Source: Anaerolineae bacterium
Lineage (GTDB): Bacteria; Chloroflexota; Anaerolineae; Aggregatilineales; Aggregatilineaceae
Direction of reading: 5' to 3'
NCBI GenBank assembly: GCA_020848665.1
Contig: JADLHR010000070.1
Span: forward strand, 1-14,380
DNA: 14,380 nucleotides
Positions within the stretch are counted from its first letter, which is position 1. Every line of letters begins with the position of its first letter. Below are positions 1 to 7,182 of the stretch, piece by piece. Position numbers and translations under genes: made by a program. Under the pieces are notes generated by a model. The model worked only from the letters and a program-made list of their open reading frames with translations. It ran no database searches and had not been told where the DNA came from.

Positions 1-1902
1 GAAAACTTCGACTTCCGCCACTGCGCGGTCTACCGCGCCGCCGCCGAGGCCGGTGTTCTTGTACGCGCAGGCGATGCCCCAGCCATACGCTTTATTGCCC
101 TCGCGCCAGCCCCAGCGGAACGGGCCTTCGGCGCCGCCGCGCATGTCACGATCCACGTGCTCGATGGTTTGCAGCAGCCCGACACTCTCGCGCAGAAGCT
201 GGCCGGTCGCGGTCGTCGCGCCGACGCGCTGCGCATTTTTGCAGCGCAGCTCCAGCGGGTCCATCCCCAGCGCCTCGGCGACGAGGTCCATGTTCTGCTC
301 GACGGCGAAGGCTGACTGTGTGACGCCGAACCCTCGGAACGCGCCCGACGGCGGGTTGTTGGTATACATCACGTAGCAGTCGATCCTGGCGTTCGGCACG
401 ACGTATGGCCCGGTGGCGTGGGTTGTGGCGCGGGTCATGACCTTGTCGGACAGGCTGGCGTAGGCCCCGCCGTCGCCGTACAGCTCGGCCTCGACCGCGG
501 TCAGCGTGCCGTCGCGCCTGGCTCCGGTCTTGATGCGGATTACAGTCGCGTGACGCTTGGGATGAAACAGCAGCGATTCCTGGCGCGTGTAGAGCATTTT
601 GACCGGGTGACCGGTCACCTGCGCCAGCATAGCGACGTGAATCTGCCCGGCGATGTCTTCCTTGCCGCCGAACCCGCCGCCGATCAGCACGCCGCGCACG
701 CGAATCTGGTCTTCGGGCAGGCCAAGCGCGCGCGCTGCCTGCCGCCGGTCCTCATACGGAATCTGCGAGCCGACGTAGATCGTCAGCTTGGCGTGCTCGG
801 CGTCGTAGCCCGCCGGGACGCCGATCGCGCATTCCGGCTCCATAAACATGTGCTCGATCGTCGGCGTGTGATATTCGCGCTCGATGATTACGTCCGCCTC
901 GGCGAAGCCCTGCGCGATGTCACCGTGCCGCACCTGGATATGCTTGAGCAGGTTGCCGGTCGGCCAATCGTCATGGACCCGCGCCGCGGCGGGTGTGTTG
1001 GCGAACTCCGGCCCGTGCACGACCGGCAGCGGTTCGTACTCCACCTCGATCAGGCTGAGCGCCCGCGCCGCAGTCTCGGCATCATCTGCGGCGACGATTG
1101 CGACCGGGTCGCCCATGTAACGCACCTTGTCCGACGCCAGCACCGGCCAGTCGTCGTAGATCAGGCCGTGAATGTTGTCGCCTGGCACATCCTCATGCGT
1201 GAGCACCGCGTGAACACCTAGCAGCGCGCGCGCCTGCGCCGTGTCGATTCGCCTGATCCGCGCGTGTGGATAGGCGGCGCGCAGCGTGCGCCCAAAGAGC
1301 ATGCCAGGAAAGGTGTAGTCATCGGTGTAGCGCGCTCGCCCAGTGACCTTATCGAGCGATTCCTGCGGGGCGACCGGCTGTCCGACGGCGTTGAGCGGCT
1401 CGACGGTAGCAACCGGCTGCCAGGGGATCGCGCCGTCGCCGCGCAGTTCGCTCGCCGCCGAGCGGATCGCGTTAAAGATGCTGGTGTAGCCGGTGCAGCG
1501 GCAGTACGTATCCTTCAGCGCGACCTTGATCGCATGGTCAGACGGGTCGCTGTTCGCGTCGAGCAGCGCCTTGGCGGTCATGATCACGCCCGGCGTGCAA
1601 AAGCCGCACTGCACCGCGCCGTGCTCGACAAATGCGCGCTGCAAGGGGTGGAGCGTTTCGCCTTGCGCCAACCCTTCAATCGTAGTGATTGACGCGCCCT
1701 GCGCTTTGAAGGCGGGGTAGAGACACGAGTCAACCGGCACTCCGTTGACCAGCACCGTGCAGATGCCGCACTCGGCCTCTTCGCAGCCGATCTTCGTCCC
1801 GGTGAGGCCGAGGTCTTCGCGCAGGAAGAGCGCCAGCGTGCGCGATTCGGGGATGTCTTTCTCGACGGGCTGTCCATTGACTGTCAGCCTGATCACGCTC
1901 AT
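1..1902 (-). CDS. Xanthine dehydrogenase-type molybdenum hydroxylase, fused [2Fe-2S] and molybdopterin subunit (3' end outside window)
   Basis: This reading frame is open for 634 codons from the ATG at 1902 to the window edge, so the C-terminus is missing. Residues 1-160 are a CoxS/XdhC-like iron-sulfur unit: plant-type cluster cysteines C40, C45, C48, C60, then the second cluster C99, C102, C134, C136 (QCGFC and YCRC motifs). After a short linker, residues from about 175 are the aldehyde oxidase/xanthine dehydrogenase a/b-hammerhead and molybdopterin-binding domains. The GGGFGGKE motif ends at E415 and the GAFRGFG motif contains R523. These correspond to bovine XDH Glu802 and Arg880, which position purine substrates, and favour a purine hydroxylase over CO dehydrogenase. 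The catalytic C-terminal Glu lies off the window. An AGGAG Shine-Dalgarno overlaps the stop of the upstream FAD-subunit gene, 10 nt before this ATG, fixing the start. Exact substrate (xanthine, hypoxanthine or related) is inferred. Confidence 0.93.
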   Translation of the reverse strand, partial: MSVIRLTVNGQPVEKDIPESRTLALFLREDLGLTGTKIGCEEAECGICTVLVNGVPVDSCLYPAFKAQGASITTIEGLAQGETLHPLQRAFVEHGAVQCGFCTPGVIMTAKALLDANSDPSDHAIKVALKDTYCRCTGYTSIFNAIRSAASELRGDGAIPWQPVATVEPLNAVGQPVAPQESLDKVTGRARYTDDYTFPGMLFGRTLRAAYPHARIRRIDTAQARALLGVHAVLTHEDVPGDNIHGLIYDDWPVLASDKVRYMGDPVAIVAADDAETAARALSLIEVEYEPLPVVHGPEFANTPAAARVHDDWPTGNLLKHIQVRHGDIAQGFAEADVIIEREYHTPTIEHMFMEPECAIGVPAGYDAEHAKLTIYVGSQIPYEDRRQAARALGLPEDQIRVRGVLIGGGFGGKEDIAGQIHVAMLAQVTGHPVKMLYTRQESLLFHPKRHATVIRIKTGARRDGTLTAVEAELYGDGGAYASLSDKVMTRATTHATGPYVVPNARIDCYVMYTNNPPSGAFRGFGVTQSAFAVEQNMDLVAEALGMDPLELRCKNAQRVGATTATGQLLRESVGLLQTIEHVDRDMRGGAEGPFRWGWREGNKAYGWGIACAYKNTGLGGGAVDRAVAEVEVF

Positions 1903-1915
1903 ACCGCTACGACTC

Positions 1916-2830
1916 CTATTCCAGCCCGACGCCTTCGGCGACAGCTTCGCCGGTGCGGGCGCGCTGCGCGGCCAGCGGCAGCACGCGCCGCAGCAGCACA
2001 TCGATCATCTCCTGGCGATACGTGGCAGTAGCGCGGTACTTGCTGGTGCGGGGCGACAGGCTGCTCCGCGCCGCCTCAACTGCTGCCTCAACCGTTTCTG
2101 CGCCGATTGGCTGGCCGCGCAGGGCCGCTTCGACTGCGCCGGCCCGCGCCGGAACCTGCGCGACCGGTCCGATGCAGACCCGCGCGTCTTCAAAGCGCGC
2201 GCCGGACGGGTCGAGCCGCACCCACGTTGCGCAGCCGAGGATCGGTAGCGCGACGCCCTGCGGTCGCATAATGCGCTTGAAGGCGCTGGCCTCGCGCTCG
2301 TTCGAGAGCGGAATACGAAACCGGATCAGCACGTCGCGTGTCGCGTCGAGCAGCGACTGACCCGGCCCGACAAACAGCTCGCGGATCGGGAGCCAGCGGC
2401 GCTCGCCGTCGATTGTCGCCTCTGCCTCGGCGTCGAGCGCGACGAGCGAGGTCGTGCCGTCACCGGCTGGTAGCGCGTGGGCTACGTTGCCGCCCAGCGT
2501 GCCGACGTTGCGCACCTGCGGGCCGCCTACCACGCCGCAGCTTTCGACCAGACAGGTCGCGCGCGCGGCGATCAGCGGATCCTGCACGATGCGCGTGTGC
2601 GTCACTCCGGCGCCCAGCATCAGGTAATTGCCATCCTGGGTGACCTCACACAACTCTGAAATCGCCGTAATGTCGATCAGCGCGTCCGGCGGAGTCAGCG
2701 TGCCGTGACGGATGTCGAGCAGCAGGTCTGTTCCGCCACCGATGACGCGCGCCCGGCCGGCGTACTGCTGCAGCAGCGCGAGCGCGTCATCCAGCGACGA
2801 AGGCGTGTGGTAGTGCGTCCAGAGAGTCAT
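1916..2830 (-). CDS. Xanthine dehydrogenase-type FAD-binding subunit
   Basis: A 304-residue FAD_binding_5/CoxM-type subunit, the usual length for the separate flavin subunit of three-part molybdenum hydroxylases. Visible motifs are VIGGGTDLL (about residues 30-38), which contacts the FAD pyrophosphate, and RNVGTLGGNVAHALPAGD (about 108-125), the second FAD-binding loop. The C-terminal part matches the CO dehydrogenase flavoprotein C-terminal domain. The protein would pass electrons from the molybdenum and iron-sulfur centres of the partner encoded 13 bp downstream to NAD+ or another acceptor in the cytoplasm. It corresponds functionally to E. coli XdhB. The ATG at 2830 has no clear Shine-Dalgarno. 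The gene follows the ABC ATPase gene after 183 bp, so it may be cotranscribed with the transporter or have its own promoter. Confidence 0.93.
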   Translation of the reverse strand: MTLWTHYHTPSSLDDALALLQQYAGRARVIGGGTDLLLDIRHGTLTPPDALIDITAISELCEVTQDGNYLMLGAGVTHTRIVQDPLIAARATCLVESCGVVGGPQVRNVGTLGGNVAHALPAGDGTTSLVALDAEAEATIDGERRWLPIRELFVGPGQSLLDATRDVLIRFRIPLSNEREASAFKRIMRPQGVALPILGCATWVRLDPSGARFEDARVCIGPVAQVPARAGAVEAALRGQPIGAETVEAAVEAARSSLSPRTSKYRATATYRQEMIDVLLRRVLPLAAQRARTGEAVAEGVGLE

Positions 2831-3013
2831 GAAAGCGTATCCACGAGCGGTGTGCGCCTCTACGTTATGAGCAAGCTGGTACGGCGGCTGGCGCTTTTCG
2901 ATGGGCGGGGATGCCCAACGCCGCTATGCTCCCGCGTGGCTCTGCCACAGCATATGCGACCGGCAGCCGGAGGAATAAACTGTGCGTATGGTAACACGAA
3001 CAACGGGACAGCG
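2831..3013. other. Intergenic gap between ABC ATPase and xanthine dehydrogenase genes, with a bulged hairpin
   Basis: This 183-bp gap carries no convincing gene. On the minus strand it can form an imperfect hairpin at 2925-2954: outer arms TATGCT/AGCATA and inner arms GTGGC/GCCAC around an AGA loop, with a 5-nt bulge on one side. No T-run follows, so it is not a standard intrinsic terminator. A weak promoter-like pair (TTGTTC, 18 nt, TTTATT in minus orientation) lies near the ATPase stop. A leader element controlling the dehydrogenase genes is possible but not shown. Confidence 0.3.
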
Positions 3014-4606
3014 TCAAACCTCAGCGCCCGGCGCGGCGTCTGGCTCGGATCGCACTCCGGCCATCATCAGGCCAAGATGCTGCACATCGGCCTCGCTGCG
3101 GTCAATCACCCCTACGATCTCCCCCTCGTAGATCACGGCGATCCGGTCGGACAGCGCCAGAATCTCGTCGAGGTCCTCGGAAATGAGCAGCGTGGCGGTC
3201 CCTTTGGCGCGCTGGTCGAGCAGGCGCTGGTGGATGTACTCCGTCGCGCCAATATCCACGCCGCGCGTCGGCTGCGCCGCGATCAGCACGCGCGGGCTGC
3301 GCGACAGCTCGCGCGCCATGACGAGCTTCTGGATGTTCCCGCCGGACAGGCTCTTGATCAGCGTCTCCTGGCTGGGCGTGCGGATGTTGAAATTCTCGAT
3401 TAACTGGCCGCAGCGCCGGGCAATCAGGCGCGGGCGCAGGAAGATGCTGGCCGAGAAAGGCCGGCTGCCATGCATTTGAAGGATCAGATTTTCGGCGACG
3501 GTGAAATCGGTGATGACGCCGTCGATCATGCGTTCTTCGGGAATATAGGACATGCCCAGCCGGTTGAGCGCGGCGGGCTGCTTGCCGGTGACCGGCTGGC
3601 CGTCGATCAGGACTTCGCCGCGCAGCGCCGGGCGCAGCCCGAACAGCACTTGCGCCAGCTCGCGCTGGCCGTTGCCAGACACCCCCGCCAGGCCCAGGAT
3701 CTCGCCTGCACGAATGTCGAGGTTGACGCCGCGCAGCGCGTCCGTGCCGCGATCGCTGTGCGCCCACAGGTTTTCGACTTTGAGCAGCGGTGGCCCAACT
3801 TCGACCGCCCGTCGTTGGTACTGGAAGACGACCTCACGCCCGACCATCATGCGCGCCAGGCTCTCTTTCGTCGCGTCGCGCGTGGCGATCTTGCCCACCT
3901 TACGACCGTCACGCAGGACCGTGACGCGGTCGCTGATGGCGAGCACTTCGTGCAGTTTGTGCGAGATGAAGATCAGTGCGTGCCCGTCGCGCACCATGTG
4001 CCGCAGAGTGTCGAACAGGTCGGTGACTTCCTGCGGGGTGAGCACCGCAGTCGGCTCGTCCAGAATCAGCAGCGCGGCCCCCCGGTACAGCGCCTTGACG
4101 ATCTCGACGCGCTGCTGCTCGCCAACCGCAAGCTGCCAGACCGGCGCCCAGGGATCAACCTGCAAGCCATAATTCTTCGCCAACTCGTTGATGCGCTCGG
4201 CCACAGTATTGAGGTCGAGCAGCGGCTCGCGGCTGGAGCGCAGGCCGAGCGCGACATTCTCTGCGACTGTCAGCGATGGCACCAGCATGAAGTGCTGGTG
4301 GACCATCCCGATCCCCTGCCGGATAGCGTCGGCGGGGGACTTGATCGCAGCGTGCACACCATTGAGCACGATCTCGCCCGCGTTCGGCTGATACAGCCCG
4401 TAGAGGATTTTCATCAGGGTGCTTTTGCCAGCGCCGTTCTCGCCGAGCAGCGCGTGGACCTCGCCTGCGCTCACGTCAAAATCGACGTGATCGACGGCCA
4501 GTACGCCGGGGAAATGCTTGACGATGCCCTGCATCTGCATGGTGTTGATGCGAGCGTGGCCGGTTGGCAGGGTTTTCGGCAGGGTATCAGTCGAGAATGA
4601 GTCCAT
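3014..4606 (-). CDS. Nucleoside-type ABC transporter ATP-binding protein with two NBDs (YufO/RbsA-like)
   Basis: A 530-residue protein with two ABC domains in one chain, the usual layout of ATPases that serve BMP-family nucleoside importers. The N-terminal domain is complete: Walker A GENGAGKST (55-63), signature VGEQQ (161-165), Walker B LLILDEPT with E184, and switch H216. The C-terminal domain is degenerate: its P-loop reads GVSGNGQRE without the Lys (308-316), the Walker B glutamate is replaced in AAQPTRGVD (443-451), and the switch position reads SED rather than SHD. Its signature LSGGNIQK (420-427) is intact. This asymmetry is typical of the family. The substrate, nucleoside or purine, is inferred from the neighbouring BMP lipoprotein and xanthine dehydrogenase genes. 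The start at 4606 has only a weak AGAAGA upstream; Met23 or Met25 just before the first strand of the domain are alternatives. Confidence 0.94.
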   Translation of the reverse strand: MDSFSTDTLPKTLPTGHARINTMQMQGIVKHFPGVLAVDHVDFDVSAGEVHALLGENGAGKSTLMKILYGLYQPNAGEIVLNGVHAAIKSPADAIRQGIGMVHQHFMLVPSLTVAENVALGLRSSREPLLDLNTVAERINELAKNYGLQVDPWAPVWQLAVGEQQRVEIVKALYRGAALLILDEPTAVLTPQEVTDLFDTLRHMVRDGHALIFISHKLHEVLAISDRVTVLRDGRKVGKIATRDATKESLARMMVGREVVFQYQRRAVEVGPPLLKVENLWAHSDRGTDALRGVNLDIRAGEILGLAGVSGNGQRELAQVLFGLRPALRGEVLIDGQPVTGKQPAALNRLGMSYIPEERMIDGVITDFTVAENLILQMHGSRPFSASIFLRPRLIARRCGQLIENFNIRTPSQETLIKSLSGGNIQKLVMARELSRSPRVLIAAQPTRGVDIGATEYIHQRLLDQRAKGTATLLISEDLDEILALSDRIAVIYEGEIVGVIDRSEADVQHLGLMMAGVRSEPDAAPGAEV

Positions 4607-4675
4607 CGCTAATAGTCTTCTCTAGGCTTAACACTCGGCAGTTCGCAGGCGAGCAGTCACTGGTCCTGATACCTG

Positions 4676-4714
4676 AAAAAATGGGGACGCCGTGCCATAT
4701 CAGCGCGGCGTCCC
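4676..4714 (-). terminator. Intrinsic terminator or attenuator after the BMP lipoprotein gene
   Basis: In minus orientation a 9-bp perfect stem, GGGACGCCG (4706-4714) paired with CGGCGTCCC (4684-4692), closes a 13-nt loop. It is followed after CA by six T residues (4676-4681). It begins about 16 nt downstream of the lipoprotein stop codon and ends before the ATPase start at 4606. It would stop or thin transcription so that the binding protein is made in excess over the ATPase, or separate the two units. Confidence 0.8.
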
Positions 4715-4730
4715 GCAATTATGCTGAGAA

Positions 4731-6110
4731 CTACCCGCCGCTCGTGGGCGTTGGTGTTACTTCCTCGGCAGCTTCGGTCGCTTCTTCGGTTGCAGGCGCA
4801 CCTGCCAGTTCCTCGATAGCGGCCATCACGTCCACTTCGCCTGAGACAATCGCCTCAACGGCGGCGTCGGCGGCGGCGCGAACGTCCTCAGGCAGAGCAT
4901 AGTCCTCGTTGTACTCGATGCGCAGCCCGCCGTTTTCGAGCGTGATGGCGTACGCTTCACCACCCAGCTCACCAGCCAGCACGCGGTTGATGATTTCCTC
5001 CAGCACGACCGTCCAGTCGTAGACCTGGTTAGCAACCACGATCTCCGGAGCGAGATTGGTCTGGTTGGCCTGCGTGCCGAACCACAGCGCGCCTTCTTCG
5101 CTGGCCTTCTGGATCGCGCCGGGCACCATCTGGGCGGTGCCAGTCAGTACATCGGCGCCGTTCGCCAGCATCGCGCCAGCCGCTTCAGCAGCAAGCGCCA
5201 GGTCGCCAAACGACTGGATGTAGTTGACGATCGGATCGATTTCAGGGTTGACCGACTTCACGCCGGCCACAAAGCCGTCGATGTACAGCTTGGCGTCACC
5301 AGTCTCGATGGGGCCAACGACGCCGATGACGTTGCTCTGGGTCAGGCGAGCGGCCATCACGCCGAAGACGTAGCCGCCCTGCTCGGAGCGGGCCTCGTAG
5401 GCGTAGACGTTGTTGATGCCCTCGTCCTTAAAGGTATTGACGGTCGTGCCCCAGGCGAAGGCGACTTCGGGGAAGTCCGGCGCGATCTCCTCGAGCGACG
5501 AGCCGTACTGCGAGCCGTGCGCGATCACCAGGTCATAGCCCTGAGTGGCGTAGTCGCGGATGGCGGTCGCCGCGTCCTCGACGACGAACAGATTCTCGGA
5601 GATAGCGTACTCGAAGCGATCTTCGCCGAGCGCAGCCTGGACTTCGGCCAGAGAGTCGGCCATGCTCTGGCTGAACGCCAGGTCGGTGCCGGTGCTCGGA
5701 GTCACGACCGCGACGCGGAAGGTCCTGCCTTCCGGCAGCTCGATGTTGATCGGGCGCGGCGTGGCCGCTGCTTCAGCGGCCGCGGCTTCCTCAGTGGCAG
5801 CTTCCTCGGTGGCAGCCTCTTCCGTCACGGCTTCCTCGGTCGCCTCGACGGTAGCGGTTTCCTCAGGCGCCATGGCGACTTCCTGCGTGGCCGCTTCGGT
5901 CGCCTCAGTGGCTGCTTCTTCGGTCGCGGCCTCTTCGGTTGGGGCTTCTTCAGTGGCAGCCTCAGTGGCAGCCTCAGTCGCAGCCTCGGTCGCTACCTCG
6001 GTTGCCGGGGGCTGAGGGGTCGGAGTCTCTTCTTTATCATCTCCGCCACACGCCGCCAGCGCAAGCGCAGCAATTAACAGGGCGATCAGCAGAATCCAGC
6101 GGTTCTTCAT
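4731..6110 (-). CDS. BMP-family substrate-binding lipoprotein (nucleoside/purine ABC importer)
   Basis: A 459-residue exported lipoprotein. Residues 1-20 are a signal peptide (KNR then a hydrophobic run) ending in the lipobox LAAC with C21 as the lipidated cysteine. Residues 36-117 form a very low-complexity Thr/Glu/Ala spacer. Residues 130-435 are a PBP1/BMP (basic membrane protein, PnrA-like) domain starting RVAVVTPSTGTDLAFSQSM. A short TEEATEAAEE-like tail closes the protein. It would sit outside the membrane and hand substrate to the two permeases encoded upstream. I chose the ATG at 6110 because AGGAGG lies 8 nt before it and the signal peptide starts there; an in-frame Met 11 codons upstream would place charged residues ahead of the signal and lacks support. 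Pocket sequence differs from PnrA (for example FSQS rather than FN, and AHGSQYG), so the exact ligand is uncertain. Confidence 0.93.
   Translation of the reverse strand: MKNRWILLIALLIAALALAACGGDDKEETPTPQPPATEVATEAATEAATEAATEEAPTEEAATEEAATEATEAATQEVAMAPEETATVEATEEAVTEEAATEEAATEEAAAAEAAATPRPINIELPEGRTFRVAVVTPSTGTDLAFSQSMADSLAEVQAALGEDRFEYAISENLFVVEDAATAIRDYATQGYDLVIAHGSQYGSSLEEIAPDFPEVAFAWGTTVNTFKDEGINNVYAYEARSEQGGYVFGVMAARLTQSNVIGVVGPIETGDAKLYIDGFVAGVKSVNPEIDPIVNYIQSFGDLALAAEAAGAMLANGADVLTGTAQMVPGAIQKASEEGALWFGTQANQTNLAPEIVVANQVYDWTVVLEEIINRVLAGELGGEAYAITLENGGLRIEYNEDYALPEDVRAAADAAVEAIVSGEVDVMAAIEELAGAPATEEATEAAEEVTPTPTSGG
5760..6005 (-). repeat. Low-complexity repeat encoding the Thr/Glu/Ala lipoprotein spacer
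   Basis: About 246 bp of imperfect short tandem repeats encode residues 36-117 of the BMP lipoprotein, built from TEAA, TEEA and related four- and five-residue units. The repeat units vary at third codon positions, which suggests old, selected low complexity rather than a fresh expansion. Acidic Thr-rich spacers after the lipobox are common in Chloroflexota lipoproteins. The spacer probably holds the binding domain away from the membrane. Confidence 0.85.
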
Positions 6111-6118
6111 AGTGCCTT

Positions 6119-6124
6119 CCTCCT
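6119..6124 (-). promoter_or_regulatory. Ribosome binding site deciding the BMP lipoprotein start
   Basis: AGGAGG in minus orientation, 8 nt before the ATG at 6110. It is the strongest Shine-Dalgarno sequence in the window and supports the shorter start, consistent with high expression of a binding protein. Confidence 0.85.
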
Positions 6125-6160
6125 GGCTTACAGCATCGAACACGGGCGCAAGGCCGGTCC

Positions 6161-6180
6161 GCGGCGGCTATTCCCGCCGC
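6161..6180 (-). other. GC-rich hairpin in the leader of the BMP lipoprotein gene
   Basis: Perfect 7-bp arms GCGGCGG/CCGCCGC around a 6-nt loop, with no T-run after it, about 50 nt before the lipoprotein start codon. It would fall in the 5' untranslated leader if the promoter candidate at 6219-6248 is used. It may stabilise the mRNA; function is unknown. Confidence 0.45.
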
Positions 6181-6218
6181 AACCGGGAGCAGAGAAGCCT
6201 TTAATATCTCCACAAACC

Positions 6219-6248
6219 GTTATAGCAGTTCTTTTGAGCAGACTGCAA
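6219..6248 (-). promoter_or_regulatory. Promoter candidate for the BMP lipoprotein gene
   Basis: In minus orientation TTGCAG (6243-6248), an 18-nt spacer and TATAAC (6219-6224) resemble a housekeeping sigma promoter with a good -10 and a moderate -35. It begins directly after the stop codon of the second permease gene and predicts a leader of about 100 nt. It was found by eye only. Confidence 0.4.
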
Positions 6249-6249
6249 T

Positions 6250-7182
6250 TCACTCACCTCGCTCGAACGGCTTGGTGAGCGCCGCAGGCTGATCCACACG
6301 CTGCGCTGCGAGCACCAGAGCCAGGATAGTAAGCAGATAAGGCGCCATCGAAGCGTATTCCGCCGGGATATCGATCCCTTTGGTGCGTACCCATAATTGG
6401 AGCGCGTTGACGGTGCTGAACAACAGGGCGCCGGCCATGACGCCGAATGGACGCCAGCTTCCGAAATACACCAGCGCAACGGCGATGAAACCCTGTCCGG
6501 CGGTCATATTCTGCTGAAACACGTTGAGTAGCGCAATCGAGAGCGATGCCCCAGCCATAGCCGCCATCATGCCGCCGAAGGTCACCGTCAGATAGCGCAC
6601 GCGCGCCACGCTGATCCCCATTGCGTCAGCGGCCTGCGGGTTCTGGCCGACGGCGCGGATTTTCAGGCCGAGGGTGGTCCGGTTAAGCACGAACCACGCG
6701 ATCGGGACCAGCGCGAACGCGACGTAGACCAGCAGATTATGCTGGAAAAAAATCTCGCCGATAACCGGCACCTCGCTGAGCAGCGGCACGCGGATTTTGG
6801 GAAAGCCCCTGACTGTCACAACGCCGTCAAAGCTCTGCTGAAAGAGCAGTTCGCTCAGGCCCAGGCCAAAGAGGAAGATGCCGATACCGCTGATGCCCTG
6901 CTCGGCCTTGAGCGTGACGTTGATGAAGGCGGTCCCCAGGCCCATCAGCAGCCCGACGAGCAGCGCTGCCAGCACGCCCAGCGCCAGGCTGCCGCTGGTA
7001 TACACCGCCCAGAACCCGCTGAACGCGCCCATCAGCATGATGCCCTCAACCCCCAGGTTGAGCACGCCGCTGCGCTGGCCGAACGTCTCACCAATCGCGG
7101 CGTACAGATAGGGCGTTGCCAGGCGAATCCCCGAAGCCGCAATCCCGATCAACACGCTGGAATCAAGCAACTGGTCGATCAT
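6250..7182 (-). CDS. ABC transporter permease, nucleoside/sugar type (YufQ-like, BPD_transp_2)
   Basis: A 310-residue polytopic inner-membrane protein of the BPD_transp_2 family, the second permease of the BMP-type importer. Characteristic stretches are the GVLNLGVEGIMLMGAF motif near residue 40, the LGLKIRAVGQNPQAADAMGI cytoplasmic loop (about 190-210) that contacts the ATPase, and a C-terminal hydrophobic helix. I place the start at the ATG at 7182, which overlaps the TGA of the preceding permease gene by 4 bp (ATGA). An upstream in-frame start would add 33 Arg/Pro-rich residues lying within the other permease gene and unlike any membrane segment. The tight overlap indicates coupled translation of the two permeases, which are expected to form a heterodimer. 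Confidence 0.94.
   Translation of the reverse strand: MIDQLLDSSVLIGIAASGIRLATPYLYAAIGETFGQRSGVLNLGVEGIMLMGAFSGFWAVYTSGSLALGVLAALLVGLLMGLGTAFINVTLKAEQGISGIGIFLFGLGLSELLFQQSFDGVVTVRGFPKIRVPLLSEVPVIGEIFFQHNLLVYVAFALVPIAWFVLNRTTLGLKIRAVGQNPQAADAMGISVARVRYLTVTFGGMMAAMAGASLSIALLNVFQQNMTAGQGFIAVALVYFGSWRPFGVMAGALLFSTVNALQLWVRTKGIDIPAEYASMAPYLLTILALVLAAQRVDQPAALTKPFERGE

Noticed and set aside
418..1221. Open frame of 267 codons on the plus strand opposite the xanthine dehydrogenase gene
   Set aside because: The minus strand reads without interruption as a molybdenum hydroxylase; the opposite frame is a compositional shadow.
3014..3700. Missing Walker A lysine and catalytic glutamate in the second NBD of the ATPase, considered as inactivation
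   Set aside because: This asymmetry is normal in RbsA/YufO-type double ATPases, where the N-terminal domain supplies the active site.
3470..4600. Open frame of 376 codons on the plus strand opposite the ABC ATPase gene
   Set aside because: It mirrors a clear two-NBD ATPase. The composition (many His, Arg, Gln, Asp with no domain) is typical of antisense frames in GC-rich genes.
5760..6005. Short tandem repeats considered as a CRISPR array or phase-variable tract
   Set aside because: Units are imperfect, in multiples of three, in frame and without spacers; they encode a protein linker.
5517..6077. Gly/Ser/Phe-rich plus-strand frame with repeats, resembling a structural protein
   Set aside because: The repetition comes from the Thr/Glu/Ala spacer codons of the lipoprotein read in antisense.
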